From assembly GCA_001800605.1 (NCBI GenBank), contig MGVS01000061.1, forward strand, positions 1 to 35,468: a stretch of DNA of 35,468 nucleotides. The letters run 5' to 3'. Both the position numbers and the translations under genes were made by a program. Origin of the DNA: Elusimicrobia bacterium RIFOXYD2_FULL_34_15. Lineage in GTDB: Bacteria; Elusimicrobiota; UBA8919. Shown here in pieces: positions 7,691 to 15,782 of this stretch. Each line of letters begins with the position of its first letter. The stretch's first letter is position 1. The notes below the pieces were generated by a model that worked only from the letters and a program-made list of their open reading frames with translations, did not search any database and was not told the origin of the DNA.

Positions 7691-8614
7691 ATGAAAAAGA
7701 AAATAGCGGTACTTGGAGCAACAGGTCATATATCTAAAAGTTTGATTTATAATTTAAGTAGGCAAAAAAGATATGATCTTTTTTTATTTGCGCGAAATTT
7801 ACAAAAATTAAAAAAATTCTTGAAAGAAATTAATTGTGAGAATGAACATAATGTAAATACTTTTAATAAATTTGACAGCGGTAAATATGATGCAATAATA
7901 AATTGTGTCGGAGTCGGAATTCCATCCAAGGTTAAGGAATTGGGTAGTGAAATTTTTAACCTTACCGAAAGTTTTGACAACATGGTAATTGAATATCTTA
8001 ACAAACATTCTAAATCAATTTATATTTATTTAAGTAGCGGGGCTGTTTATGGGTCTGATTTTAAGATGCCCGTTTGTGATTCGACTTGTTCGAAATGGAA
8101 TATTAAAAATATCGGTGAAGGCGATTATTACGGCATATCTAAACTTAATTGTGAGGCAAAACATAGATCTTTAAAAAAATTGAACATAGTTGATTTAAGA
8201 ATATTTAATTATTTTAGTAGATTTATTGAGCTTGATTCTAAATATTTATTAACTGAAATAATAACATGTATTAAGAATGAAAAAGAATTTATAACTAACA
8301 GAGAAAACATAATAAGAGACTTTATACATCCTGAGGATTTAGTTGCATTGATTCAAAATTTCATAAATAAAAAAAATATTAATGATGCTTTCGATGTATA
8401 TAGTAAAAAACCTATCAAGAAGTTTGAAATTTTAAATTTTTTCAAAAAGGAATATGATTTAAAATATCATGTAAGTAATGATATTAGCATTTCGTCAATA
8501 ACCGGAAATAAAAATAGTTATTATTCGAAAAGCAGAAAAGCAGAAAGCATAGGATATATTCCCAAATATTCTTCTTTGGATTGTATTAAATATGAAACAA
8601 AAGAATTGATGTGA
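7691..8614 (+). CDS. SDR-family NAD(P)-dependent reductase
   Basis: This 307-residue extended short-chain dehydrogenase/reductase has a slightly atypical nucleotide motif, GATGHIS (9-15), in place of GxxGxxG. The active site is recognisable: serines in YLSSGAVYG (about 114-122) and Y147/K151 in YYGISK. RDFIHPEDLVALI (about 213-225) is typical of sugar-nucleotide reductases. It begins 9 nt after the ThDP enzyme and ends 16 nt before rfbH. By position it could be the ketoreductase that finishes the branched sugar, a role like YerF, but similarity to YerF cannot be judged here. It is more AT-rich and lysine/asparagine-rich than its neighbours. Confidence 0.75.
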   Translation: MKKKIAVLGATGHISKSLIYNLSRQKRYDLFLFARNLQKLKKFLKEINCENEHNVNTFNKFDSGKYDAIINCVGVGIPSKVKELGSEIFNLTESFDNMVIEYLNKHSKSIYIYLSSGAVYGSDFKMPVCDSTCSKWNIKNIGEGDYYGISKLNCEAKHRSLKKLNIVDLRIFNYFSRFIELDSKYLLTEIITCIKNEKEFITNRENIIRDFIHPEDLVALIQNFINKKNINDAFDVYSKKPIKKFEILNFFKKEYDLKYHVSNDISISSITGNKNSYYSKSRKAESIGYIPKYSSLDCIKYETKELM

Positions 8615-8630
8615 AATATTGGAGAGTAAT

Positions 8631-9944
8631 ATGAAAAATGAATTAAAAATAAAAAAAGAAATTTTAAATAAGGTTAAGGAGTTTTATTTTGCACAGCAGA
8701 AGAAAAAGTTTATTCCGGGCAGCACACTTGTAAATTACGCAGGACGGGTTTATGATTATAAAGAACTAGTAAATCTAGTTGATTCTTCGCTTGACTTTTG
8801 GTTAACTGCCGGAAGATATGCACAGGAGTTTGAGGAAAAATTTGCAGAGTTTTTAGGAATGAAATATTGTTCTTTGGTTAATTCCGGCTCTTCCGCAAAT
8901 CTTATTGCTTTAACAACATTAACTTCTAGGGCTTTAAAAAATAGACAGTTAAAGCCAGGGGATGAAGTAATTACGACCGCATGCGGTTTTCCGACAACAT
9001 TAAATCCAATTATTCAAAATAACCTGAAACCGGTATTTATTGATGTTGAGCTTGGAACATATGACATTCAAGCCGATAAAATTGAAAAAGCAATTTCAAA
9101 AAAGACAAAAGCAATATTTGTTCCTCATACTTTGGGTAATCCGTCAAATATAGATAAAATATTAAAATTGGTAAAAAAATACAACCTTTGGTTTATTGAA
9201 GATAATTGCGATGCTCTTGGATCAAGATATAACGGTAAATATACCGGAACATTCGGCCATATTTCAACATTCAGTTTTTATCCGGCTCATCATATCACAA
9301 TGGGCGAAGGCGGTGCGGTTGCAACAAATGATCCATTGTTGAGAAGAATAATATTATCATTTCGTGATTGGGGAAGAGATTGTTGGTGTGAACCCGGACA
9401 CGATAATACCTGTAAAATGCGGTTTAATCAGCAGTTCGGTGAATTGCCATTCGGTTATGATCATAAATATGTTTACTCTCATATAGGGTACAATCTAAAA
9501 GTAACGGATATGCAGGCATCCGTAGGAGTAGCTCAGTTAGAAAAACTTCCAAGATTTATAGATGTACGTAAAAATAATTTCGAATATCTGTTTACTAAAT
9601 TAAAAAGATACGAAAAATATTTTATTTTGCCTATTGCGACAAAAAATTCTTCACCGAGCTGGTTTGGATTCCCGATTATAGTAAAAGAAACGGCATCATT
9701 CAATAGATCAGATATTGTAAGTTTTCTTGAAACAAATAAAATTGCAACACGTATGCTTTTTGGCGGTAATTTGATAAAACAGCCTGCCTATCAAAATATA
9801 AAATACAGAGTGCATGGTGACTTGAAAAACACTGATTTAGTTATGAATAATCTGTTCTGGATTGGAGTATATCCAGGAATAAATAAAGAAAAACTCAAAT
9901 ATATAATTCATATTTTTGATGTGTTTTTAAAAAAAAATAGATGA
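8631..9944 (+). CDS. rfbH: CDP-4-keto-6-deoxyglucose 3-dehydrase (E1)
   Basis: This pyridoxamine-phosphate and [2Fe-2S] enzyme removes the C-3 hydroxyl of CDP-4-keto-6-deoxyglucose. It has the aminotransferase fold with the lysine replaced by histidine: H220 in YPAHHITMGEGG. The iron-sulfur spacing C-X57-C-X1-C-X7-C is intact as C193, C251, C253 and C261, the positions known for the Yersinia E1. One non-ligand cysteine often seen in this loop is His257 here. The start at ATG 8631 is preferred because GGAGAG lies at 8621-8626; an in-frame TTG at 8619 has no such site. It gives 437 residues, the usual length. Its reductase partner (RfbI/AscD) is not in the window. It overlaps the next gene by ATGA (9941-9944). 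Confidence 0.95.
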   Translation: MKNELKIKKEILNKVKEFYFAQQKKKFIPGSTLVNYAGRVYDYKELVNLVDSSLDFWLTAGRYAQEFEEKFAEFLGMKYCSLVNSGSSANLIALTTLTSRALKNRQLKPGDEVITTACGFPTTLNPIIQNNLKPVFIDVELGTYDIQADKIEKAISKKTKAIFVPHTLGNPSNIDKILKLVKKYNLWFIEDNCDALGSRYNGKYTGTFGHISTFSFYPAHHITMGEGGAVATNDPLLRRIILSFRDWGRDCWCEPGHDNTCKMRFNQQFGELPFGYDHKYVYSHIGYNLKVTDMQASVGVAQLEKLPRFIDVRKNNFEYLFTKLKRYEKYFILPIATKNSSPSWFGFPIIVKETASFNRSDIVSFLETNKIATRMLFGGNLIKQPAYQNIKYRVHGDLKNTDLVMNNLFWIGVYPGINKEKLKYIIHIFDVFLKKNR

Positions 9945-11593
9945 AAATATTAATTGTTGTTCCGCGTACAATTGTATCTGATAAAGTAAATTATAAATAT
10001 CTTTTTCCGCTGGGACTAGCGTACATATCTTCGGCATTGAAATTAGCGGGACATGATATTGATTGTCTAAACCTGAATCATTATTCGGGTACAACTGAAA
10101 ATTTAATAAATAATTACTTATTTTCGCAAAAGTATAATGTTATCTGTACCGGCGGTTTATCTACTTCATATAAACAGATAAAGATGGTCACAGATGCTGT
10201 TCATAAATCAGGTACCGATGCCAAACTTATTTTAGGCGGTGGAGCAATTTCAAGCGAACCAGAACTTATGTTTAATGCTCTGAAACCGGATTATATTGTA
10301 ATTGGCGAAGGCGAGAAAACAATTGTAGAGCTTGTTAATAGTATTAAAAATGGTGATAATGTTAAATATGTTGATGGTATAGGTTATTTGGATAACAATG
10401 CCAAATTTATCTGTACAAAACCTCAAGTACCTATAGAAAATCTGGATACTATTCCTTTACCGGATTTTGAAGGGTTTGAGTTTGAAAAATATCTTGACAA
10501 CATGCAGCCTTCAGATATGTATTTCTACGATTTATATGACTTTCCAAGGGTATATCCCATTGTCTGCAGCCGTTCATGTCCTTTTTTATGTACTTTTTGT
10601 TTTCACCCGGTAGGTAATAGATATCGGCAAAGGAGTGTTGATTCTATAATCCATGAGCTTTCAGTTATGATAAAGCGTTATCGTATAAATACAATTGCTA
10701 TTTATGACGAATTATTTTCCAATAACCGTGAATGGCTTTTTGAATTCTGCAAACGCATAAAAATGCTTTTTTCGGAGATTTCATGGGAGTGCAAGTGGAG
10801 TTGCCAGATGCGGGTTGATAAATTAGATGACGAAATGTTAAGAGTAATGAAAGATTCCGGATGTTATATGATAAGTTATGGTTTTGAAAGCTATAGTCCT
10901 GTTGTTTTAAAAAGTATGAAAAAACATATAACTCCGGAACAAATAAAAAATGCTGTGGATACGACAATGAAACATAATATAAGTATCCAGGCTAATTTTA
11001 TATTTGGCGACTCCGCTGAAACCATGCAAACAGCTAGTGAGACGCTCGATTATTGGAAGAAAAATAATTCTGCAGGTATTATGCTATCTTATATTAATCC
11101 TTATCCCGGCAGTGAGCTTTATGAGCATTGTATTGAAAAGGGGATAATCAAAGATAAACTGGATTTCATAGAAAATCATATTTATGATATATTGAATATG
11201 AGTGGTACTATGACAGATAGAGAGCTTGAAAAATTGAAATATGATATTTATGAAGCGGAACTTAGATATAGGTTTTATGCAGTACCGAAGTCATTAAAAA
11301 AAACCGAAGATAATACGTATAATATTAAAGTTAAATGTCCTCATTGCAAAGAAATTATAGAATATAAAAATTATTCGATTACTTATAAATTATATTTTCT
11401 TTATTTGATGTATTGCCGTAATTGCCGTAAACGTTTCTTTGTTGTTTCCGGAGCTTATATGGTTATTTCAAAAATTATGTTATTATTTTATTTAATGATG
11501 CCTAAAGAATTAAAAGTTGCAACTTATAAAGTATTTCAAGGATTAACAAAAATTAAACCAGCTTTAAAAAAATACATTTTAAAATTTTCGTAA
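9941..11593 (+). CDS. B12-binding-domain radical SAM protein with C-terminal zinc ribbon
   Basis: This is a 550-residue protein. Residues 1-140 look like a cobalamin-binding Rossmann domain (PLGLAYISSALKLAGHDI, then LGGGAISSEPE and IGEGEKTIVEL). The radical SAM core carries CxxxCxxC as C213, C217 and C220, preceded by an extra C209. After the barrel, a ribbon-like module has C466-x2-C469 and C492-x2-C495, with hydrophobic helices after it. Members of this broad family do C-methylation, oxidation or other radical changes; the substrate here is unknown. Start-stop overlap with rfbH suggests coupled translation and a role in modifying the same sugar or a lipid carrier. A membrane association of the tail is possible. 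Confidence 0.85.
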   Translation: MKILIVVPRTIVSDKVNYKYLFPLGLAYISSALKLAGHDIDCLNLNHYSGTTENLINNYLFSQKYNVICTGGLSTSYKQIKMVTDAVHKSGTDAKLILGGGAISSEPELMFNALKPDYIVIGEGEKTIVELVNSIKNGDNVKYVDGIGYLDNNAKFICTKPQVPIENLDTIPLPDFEGFEFEKYLDNMQPSDMYFYDLYDFPRVYPIVCSRSCPFLCTFCFHPVGNRYRQRSVDSIIHELSVMIKRYRINTIAIYDELFSNNREWLFEFCKRIKMLFSEISWECKWSCQMRVDKLDDEMLRVMKDSGCYMISYGFESYSPVVLKSMKKHITPEQIKNAVDTTMKHNISIQANFIFGDSAETMQTASETLDYWKKNNSAGIMLSYINPYPGSELYEHCIEKGIIKDKLDFIENHIYDILNMSGTMTDRELEKLKYDIYEAELRYRFYAVPKSLKKTEDNTYNIKVKCPHCKEIIEYKNYSITYKLYFLYLMYCRNCRKRFFVVSGAYMVISKIMLLFYLMMPKELKVATYKVFQGLTKIKPALKKYILKFS

Positions 11594-11604
11594 ATGGAGA
11601 TACA

Positions 11605-12540
11605 ATGAAAAAAATATCCGTAGTCACATGTATCTACAATGAAGAAGCAACAATAAATGAAGTTTATGAAGTAATTAAGAAAACTTTTTTCGGGTTATCC
11701 GAAAAATATGATTACGAACATATTTTTATGGATAATTGCAGTACCGACAATACTATAAATATTTTAAGAGATATTGCTGCTAAAGATAAAAGGGTTAAAG
11801 TAGTAACCTATTCAAAAAATTTTGGACCTATTAAAAACGAATTTTTTGGCTATACTTTTGCTACGGGTGATGCTGTAGTAGGTTTTGAAGGCAACCTAAA
11901 AGATCCTGCAGAATTGATACCGGCCTTTATAACAAAATGGGAAGAAGGTTACGAAGTTGTTTATGGGGTTAGAAACAAAACGAGAGATAATTTTCTTATG
12001 TCCTTTATGCGAAAGACATTTTATAAATTATGTTCATCATTATCGGAAGAGCCATTACCTTTAAATGCTGGTGTTTTCCGGCTAACGGATAAAAAAGTGG
12101 TGGATGAGCTTATAAAAATAGATGATTATAAACCATATGTTAGAGGTTTAATTACTACAATAGGTTTTAAACAAATAGGCATTAATTATGAAAGAAATGC
12201 CCGCCCGCGCGGAAAATCAAAAAGTAATTTAACTTATCTGATAGATTTTGCTATTAATGCATTTATAAGCTATTCTATAATACCTATTAGAATATGTACT
12301 TATATAGGTGTGATACTTTCTGTGATAAGCTTTTTGATTGCGCTGATTTATGCAGTAATAAAAATATTTTTTTGGAATATACAAGCACCCGGTATTGCAA
12401 CGGTTATTGTATTAGTATTGTTCTTTTCAGGCATACAGATGTTTTTTTTAGGTGTAATAGGGGAATATATTGGGGCTATACATTCACAAGTTAGAAAGAA
12501 ACCTTTTGTTGTGATTAAAGAAAAAATAAATGTTAATTAG
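11605..12540 (+). CDS. GtrB/dolichol-phosphate-mannosyltransferase-like GT2 with membrane anchor
   Basis: This 311-residue family 2 glycosyltransferase probably moves a sugar from its nucleotide to undecaprenyl phosphate on the cytoplasmic face. The GT-A start SVVTCIYNEE (5-14) and MDNCSTDNT are typical, as are two C-terminal membrane helices (about 220-255 and 268-292) followed by a basic tail. Where relatives have a D-x-D motif before the LQDPPEL segment, this protein has E95-G96-N97 before LKDPAEL, so metal binding may differ. Lipid-linked sugars made by such enzymes feed GT-C proteins, and two large candidates follow directly. TGGAG upstream supports the ATG. The stop TAG (12538-12540) touches repeat copy B. 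Confidence 0.85.
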   Translation: MKKISVVTCIYNEEATINEVYEVIKKTFFGLSEKYDYEHIFMDNCSTDNTINILRDIAAKDKRVKVVTYSKNFGPIKNEFFGYTFATGDAVVGFEGNLKDPAELIPAFITKWEEGYEVVYGVRNKTRDNFLMSFMRKTFYKLCSSLSEEPLPLNAGVFRLTDKKVVDELIKIDDYKPYVRGLITTIGFKQIGINYERNARPRGKSKSNLTYLIDFAINAFISYSIIPIRICTYIGVILSVISFLIALIYAVIKIFFWNIQAPGIATVIVLVLFFSGIQMFFLGVIGEYIGAIHSQVRKKPFVVIKEKINVN

Positions 12541-12655
12541 ACATCCTAAAAAGAGAGGGATGTCTGATTACATTGATTAAAAGGCAGATTACACAGATTA
12601 TTTTAAAGGTTTAGGTTCTAATCAGTGTAATTGGTGTTAAAAAATCTGTGTAATC
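12539..12655 (+). repeat. Interspersed inverted repeat, copy B
   Basis: Head stem AGACATCC / GGATGTCT (12539-12546 and 12558-12565, perfect). Arms GATTACATTGATT (12566-12578) and GATTACACAGATT (12587-12599), a TTTAGGTTCTAATC centre, then inverted arm AATCTGTGTAATC (12643-12655). It aligns with copy A but lacks A's GC-rich central palindrome. A further 7-4-7 palindrome (ATATAAT-GTTG-ATTATAT, 12658-12675) follows and contains a TATAAT box; no convincing -35 accompanies it. Confidence 0.75.
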
Positions 12656-12688
12656 AGATATAATGTTGATTATATTAGAGGGGGATTG

Positions 12689-15600
12689 GTGAAAAAATAT
12701 TTTAAAATAATTATCATTATTTTAATTTTATTATTAACGGTTGTGGAATATTTGTGGTATAAAAAAGAAAGTAATGTTGATATATTAAAAAAGTATCCGC
12801 TTTATAGTATAGTAGGTAAAGCTTATCCGGACAAACAGATAAAAACCGTAAATCCTATAGATGGATGGCTTGTGTATGGTCCATATACACCGATGAGAAA
12901 AGGAGAATATGAAATAACATATGAGTTGTTTCTGAATAATATTAAACCAAATGAGAATCCTTCAAAAGTAGTTGGTTATGTAAATATTGATGTTGAAAAT
13001 CATCCAACATTAATATATCAGCAGAATTTTACTATTAATGATTTTAAAAAAACAAATCCTTATAAGATAACCTTGAAGTTTACTATCCCGGAAGGGCTTC
13101 CGAAAATACAGTATAGAGTTTTTCAATATGGCGGAAACGAAATTACACTAAAGGGCTTAAAGTTATCTCCAAAGAGCTTTTGGAGTAAGTATGGTATTCT
13201 AAAAAGTAATTTTATTCTTTATAATTTTGTTTTGATTATAGCTTTATTTTTAATTTTAATACCTGAATATTATTGGTTTAGAAACAAAGAAGTTAAAAAA
13301 AATAGATTATTAGAAGGCAGTGTTTTGGTATTGATATTGACACTTGGTTTTCTTAATCTCAACAAGAGCTGGTTATTTAAAGAAGATACTAATATAAATG
13401 TTTTGAAATCGTATCCTTCATTTACCCATGTCGGTACAATAGATAATGTAAGTAAACAGGTTAATGGTGATGGTTCTAAAGAAGGTTTTTTGCTTTTCGG
13501 ACAAAATGTGCCATTAGCAAAAGGAAAATATAGAGTTAAATTTAAAATAAATTTAAGCAATTTAAATAAAAATGACGATATGGAGAAAAAAATTGCTTAT
13601 TGTGATGTGTATATTGACGGGCACGAATCTATATCAGGAATAAAAATGCTGACTAATAGAGATTTTATAAAGCGAAATCCGAATACCGTATCCTTTAAAT
13701 TCAGGGTAATAGAGGATTTGGCTAATGTTCAATTCCGCGTTTATCAATACAAATTGAATATTCTTTCAGTTGAATCAATAAAGCTGCAATCGGTAATCGG
13801 AAAAAGCATAGCTACAGTAAAGACAGGTATTATAAGAAAGCTTATTGTTTTAATCCTTACAATAATAATGATATCTTGTTTAATATTTATATTTAAAATT
13901 TATTTTAACTTATTAACTTCAAACAGAACAAAAGTCGTCAGTGAATACGTACTGGTTATTATTTTATGTCTGCTAACTTTTTTATGGATTACTAAATTAT
14001 GGAAAACTAGTTTAAGAGTTCCGATTGATTACGGCGGAGATGCATTATTCTCAGCCATGACTATTAAATCAACTATTGATAATAATTGGTATTGGAATAA
14101 TAAATATTCCGGAGCACCAACAGGCCTTTTAATGCACGATTATCCAATGTCAGAAAATGTTCATTTTTTAATAATAAAGATAATATCAATATTTTCTTCC
14201 GATTGGGCGTTAGTAATGAATATTTTTTTCATACTTACTTTTTTATTGGCGGCAATTTCGGCGTTGTTTGTATTCAGGCAATTTAAAATCTCATATGCAC
14301 CTGCAGCAGCAGCAAGCTTGCTTTATGCTTTTTTGCCAACCCATTTTTTCAGGAATGTTAGCCACCTATTTGTTGTATCATACTATGCTGTTCCACTGAT
14401 TATAATGGTAATATTATGGATATATTCCGACAATCCGCCCTTTTTTATTAAAGAAAAAAATTCTGAAAATAGTAAATTTAGCTTTCGAGATTACAAATCG
14501 ATAGTTAGCTTGATAATAGGCCTTATAATTTCATCAACAGGGATATATTATGCCTTCTTTGCTTGCTTATTTATTATTGTTGCCGGTTTTTCTTCTTATT
14601 TGTCACATAAGAAAATATCCAATCTTGTAGCTGCTTTGATATTATTAGCGGTAGTAAATATAGGATTTATAGTTAACTTATCACCTTCGATAGTTTACAA
14701 GTTAAAGCATGGAAAGAATATGGCAACATATCATTATGACCCTAATGGCGCAGAAATTCACGGCTTGAAAATTATACAAATGCTGCTTCCGATTTCAGAT
14801 CATAGAATACCGGCATTTGCAAAATTGAATAAAAAATATTATGCAATAGCACTATTAGTCAACGAAAATGGGGCCGCAGTTTTGGGTTTAGTCGGTAGTA
14901 TAGGTTTTATTATTTTAATTGGATGGCTATTTTATAGAAAATCAAGTTGTTCAAATGAAGATTTAACCGGTAATTTGAGTGAATTAAATGTTGCTGCTGT
15001 ATTATTTGCAACAATAGGCGGATTTTCTTCTCTTTTTGCATTTTTAATTTCTCCGCAATTGAGGGCGTACAACAGAATAAGTGTTTTTATTTCTTTCTTT
15101 TCTTTGTTTGCTGTTGTATTGCTTTTGGATAAAATTTATCATAAGTTTATTAAAACAGAATTAACCAAATTTATATACTATGTACTTATTATGTTTATAT
15201 TTGTGTTCGGCATATTGGATGAGACCAATAAAACATTTGTCTTTCCCGCCACTTGGGTGCAATCTGAATATAATGAGACTGCCGGTTATATCAAAAAAAT
15301 TGAAAGTTCCGTACCAAAAAACTCAATGATATTCCAGCTGCCGTATCTGGCTTTTCCTGAAAGTCCTACAATGTATTGGATGGGTGCTTATGAATTGTTT
15401 AAAGGATATTTGCATTCACATACTTTACGTTGGAGTTTTGGTTCAATGAAAGGCAGGGAATGTGATTTATGGCAAAAGGAAGTTACTGCAAAACCATTGA
15501 ACGAATTCTTAGAAGAAATATCTTTAGTGGGATTTAATGGAATATATGTAGATAAATACGGTTTTGCGGATGCTTTTGCTCCTGCCGGGCCGGATATTGT

Positions 15601-15769
15601 ATCAAAACTTTCGGATACTTTAAAAATAAAACCTGTTACAAATTATAATAATAGATTTTTCTTTTTTAATCTTGAAGAATATAACAAAAAACTGCAAAAG
15701 AAGTATTCTGCAGTAGAAATAAAAACAAAACGAGATGCCATATTTTCTAAATATAAATTAAATATATAA
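12689..15769 (+). CDS. Large membrane protein, GT-C-like, with two copies of an N-terminal YGPY domain
   Basis: This is a 1026-residue polytopic membrane protein. After a signal-anchor helix (about 4-23) comes a roughly 135-residue soluble domain (about 30-165) with the pattern GWLVYGPY-P, GEYE, GYVNIDVENHP, FTIxDF, NPY, PEGLPKxQYRVFQYGGN. A helical pair follows, then a second diverged copy (about 236-375), and then about ten or more hydrophobic helices and a C-terminal soluble part of about 170 residues. The membrane half, with an Asp-rich first loop (VPIDYGGDALFSA), resembles GT-C glycosyltransferases. It may add a lipid-linked sugar on the outer face or act in polymerisation; neither is proven. 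GTG 12689 with AGGGGG at 12679-12684 is a better-spaced start than TTG 12686. Confidence 0.7.
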   Translation: MKKYFKIIIIILILLLTVVEYLWYKKESNVDILKKYPLYSIVGKAYPDKQIKTVNPIDGWLVYGPYTPMRKGEYEITYELFLNNIKPNENPSKVVGYVNIDVENHPTLIYQQNFTINDFKKTNPYKITLKFTIPEGLPKIQYRVFQYGGNEITLKGLKLSPKSFWSKYGILKSNFILYNFVLIIALFLILIPEYYWFRNKEVKKNRLLEGSVLVLILTLGFLNLNKSWLFKEDTNINVLKSYPSFTHVGTIDNVSKQVNGDGSKEGFLLFGQNVPLAKGKYRVKFKINLSNLNKNDDMEKKIAYCDVYIDGHESISGIKMLTNRDFIKRNPNTVSFKFRVIEDLANVQFRVYQYKLNILSVESIKLQSVIGKSIATVKTGIIRKLIVLILTIIMISCLIFIFKIYFNLLTSNRTKVVSEYVLVIILCLLTFLWITKLWKTSLRVPIDYGGDALFSAMTIKSTIDNNWYWNNKYSGAPTGLLMHDYPMSENVHFLIIKIISIFSSDWALVMNIFFILTFLLAAISALFVFRQFKISYAPAAAASLLYAFLPTHFFRNVSHLFVVSYYAVPLIIMVILWIYSDNPPFFIKEKNSENSKFSFRDYKSIVSLIIGLIISSTGIYYAFFACLFIIVAGFSSYLSHKKISNLVAALILLAVVNIGFIVNLSPSIVYKLKHGKNMATYHYDPNGAEIHGLKIIQMLLPISDHRIPAFAKLNKKYYAIALLVNENGAAVLGLVGSIGFIILIGWLFYRKSSCSNEDLTGNLSELNVAAVLFATIGGFSSLFAFLISPQLRAYNRISVFISFFSLFAVVLLLDKIYHKFIKTELTKFIYYVLIMFIFVFGILDETNKTFVFPATWVQSEYNETAGYIKKIESSVPKNSMIFQLPYLAFPESPTMYWMGAYELFKGYLHSHTLRWSFGSMKGRECDLWQKEVTAKPLNEFLEEISLVGFNGIYVDKYGFADAFAPAGPDIVSKLSDTLKIKPVTNYNNRFFFFNLEEYNKKLQKKYSAVEIKTKRDAIFSKYKLNI

Positions 15770-15782
15770 TCGGAGATAATTA

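Noticed and set aside
12294-12494. Second + strand frame inside the GtrB-like gene (and a similar one at 19458-19655 inside rfbC)
   Set aside because: Both are out-of-frame shadows of strongly supported genes with no independent start signal.
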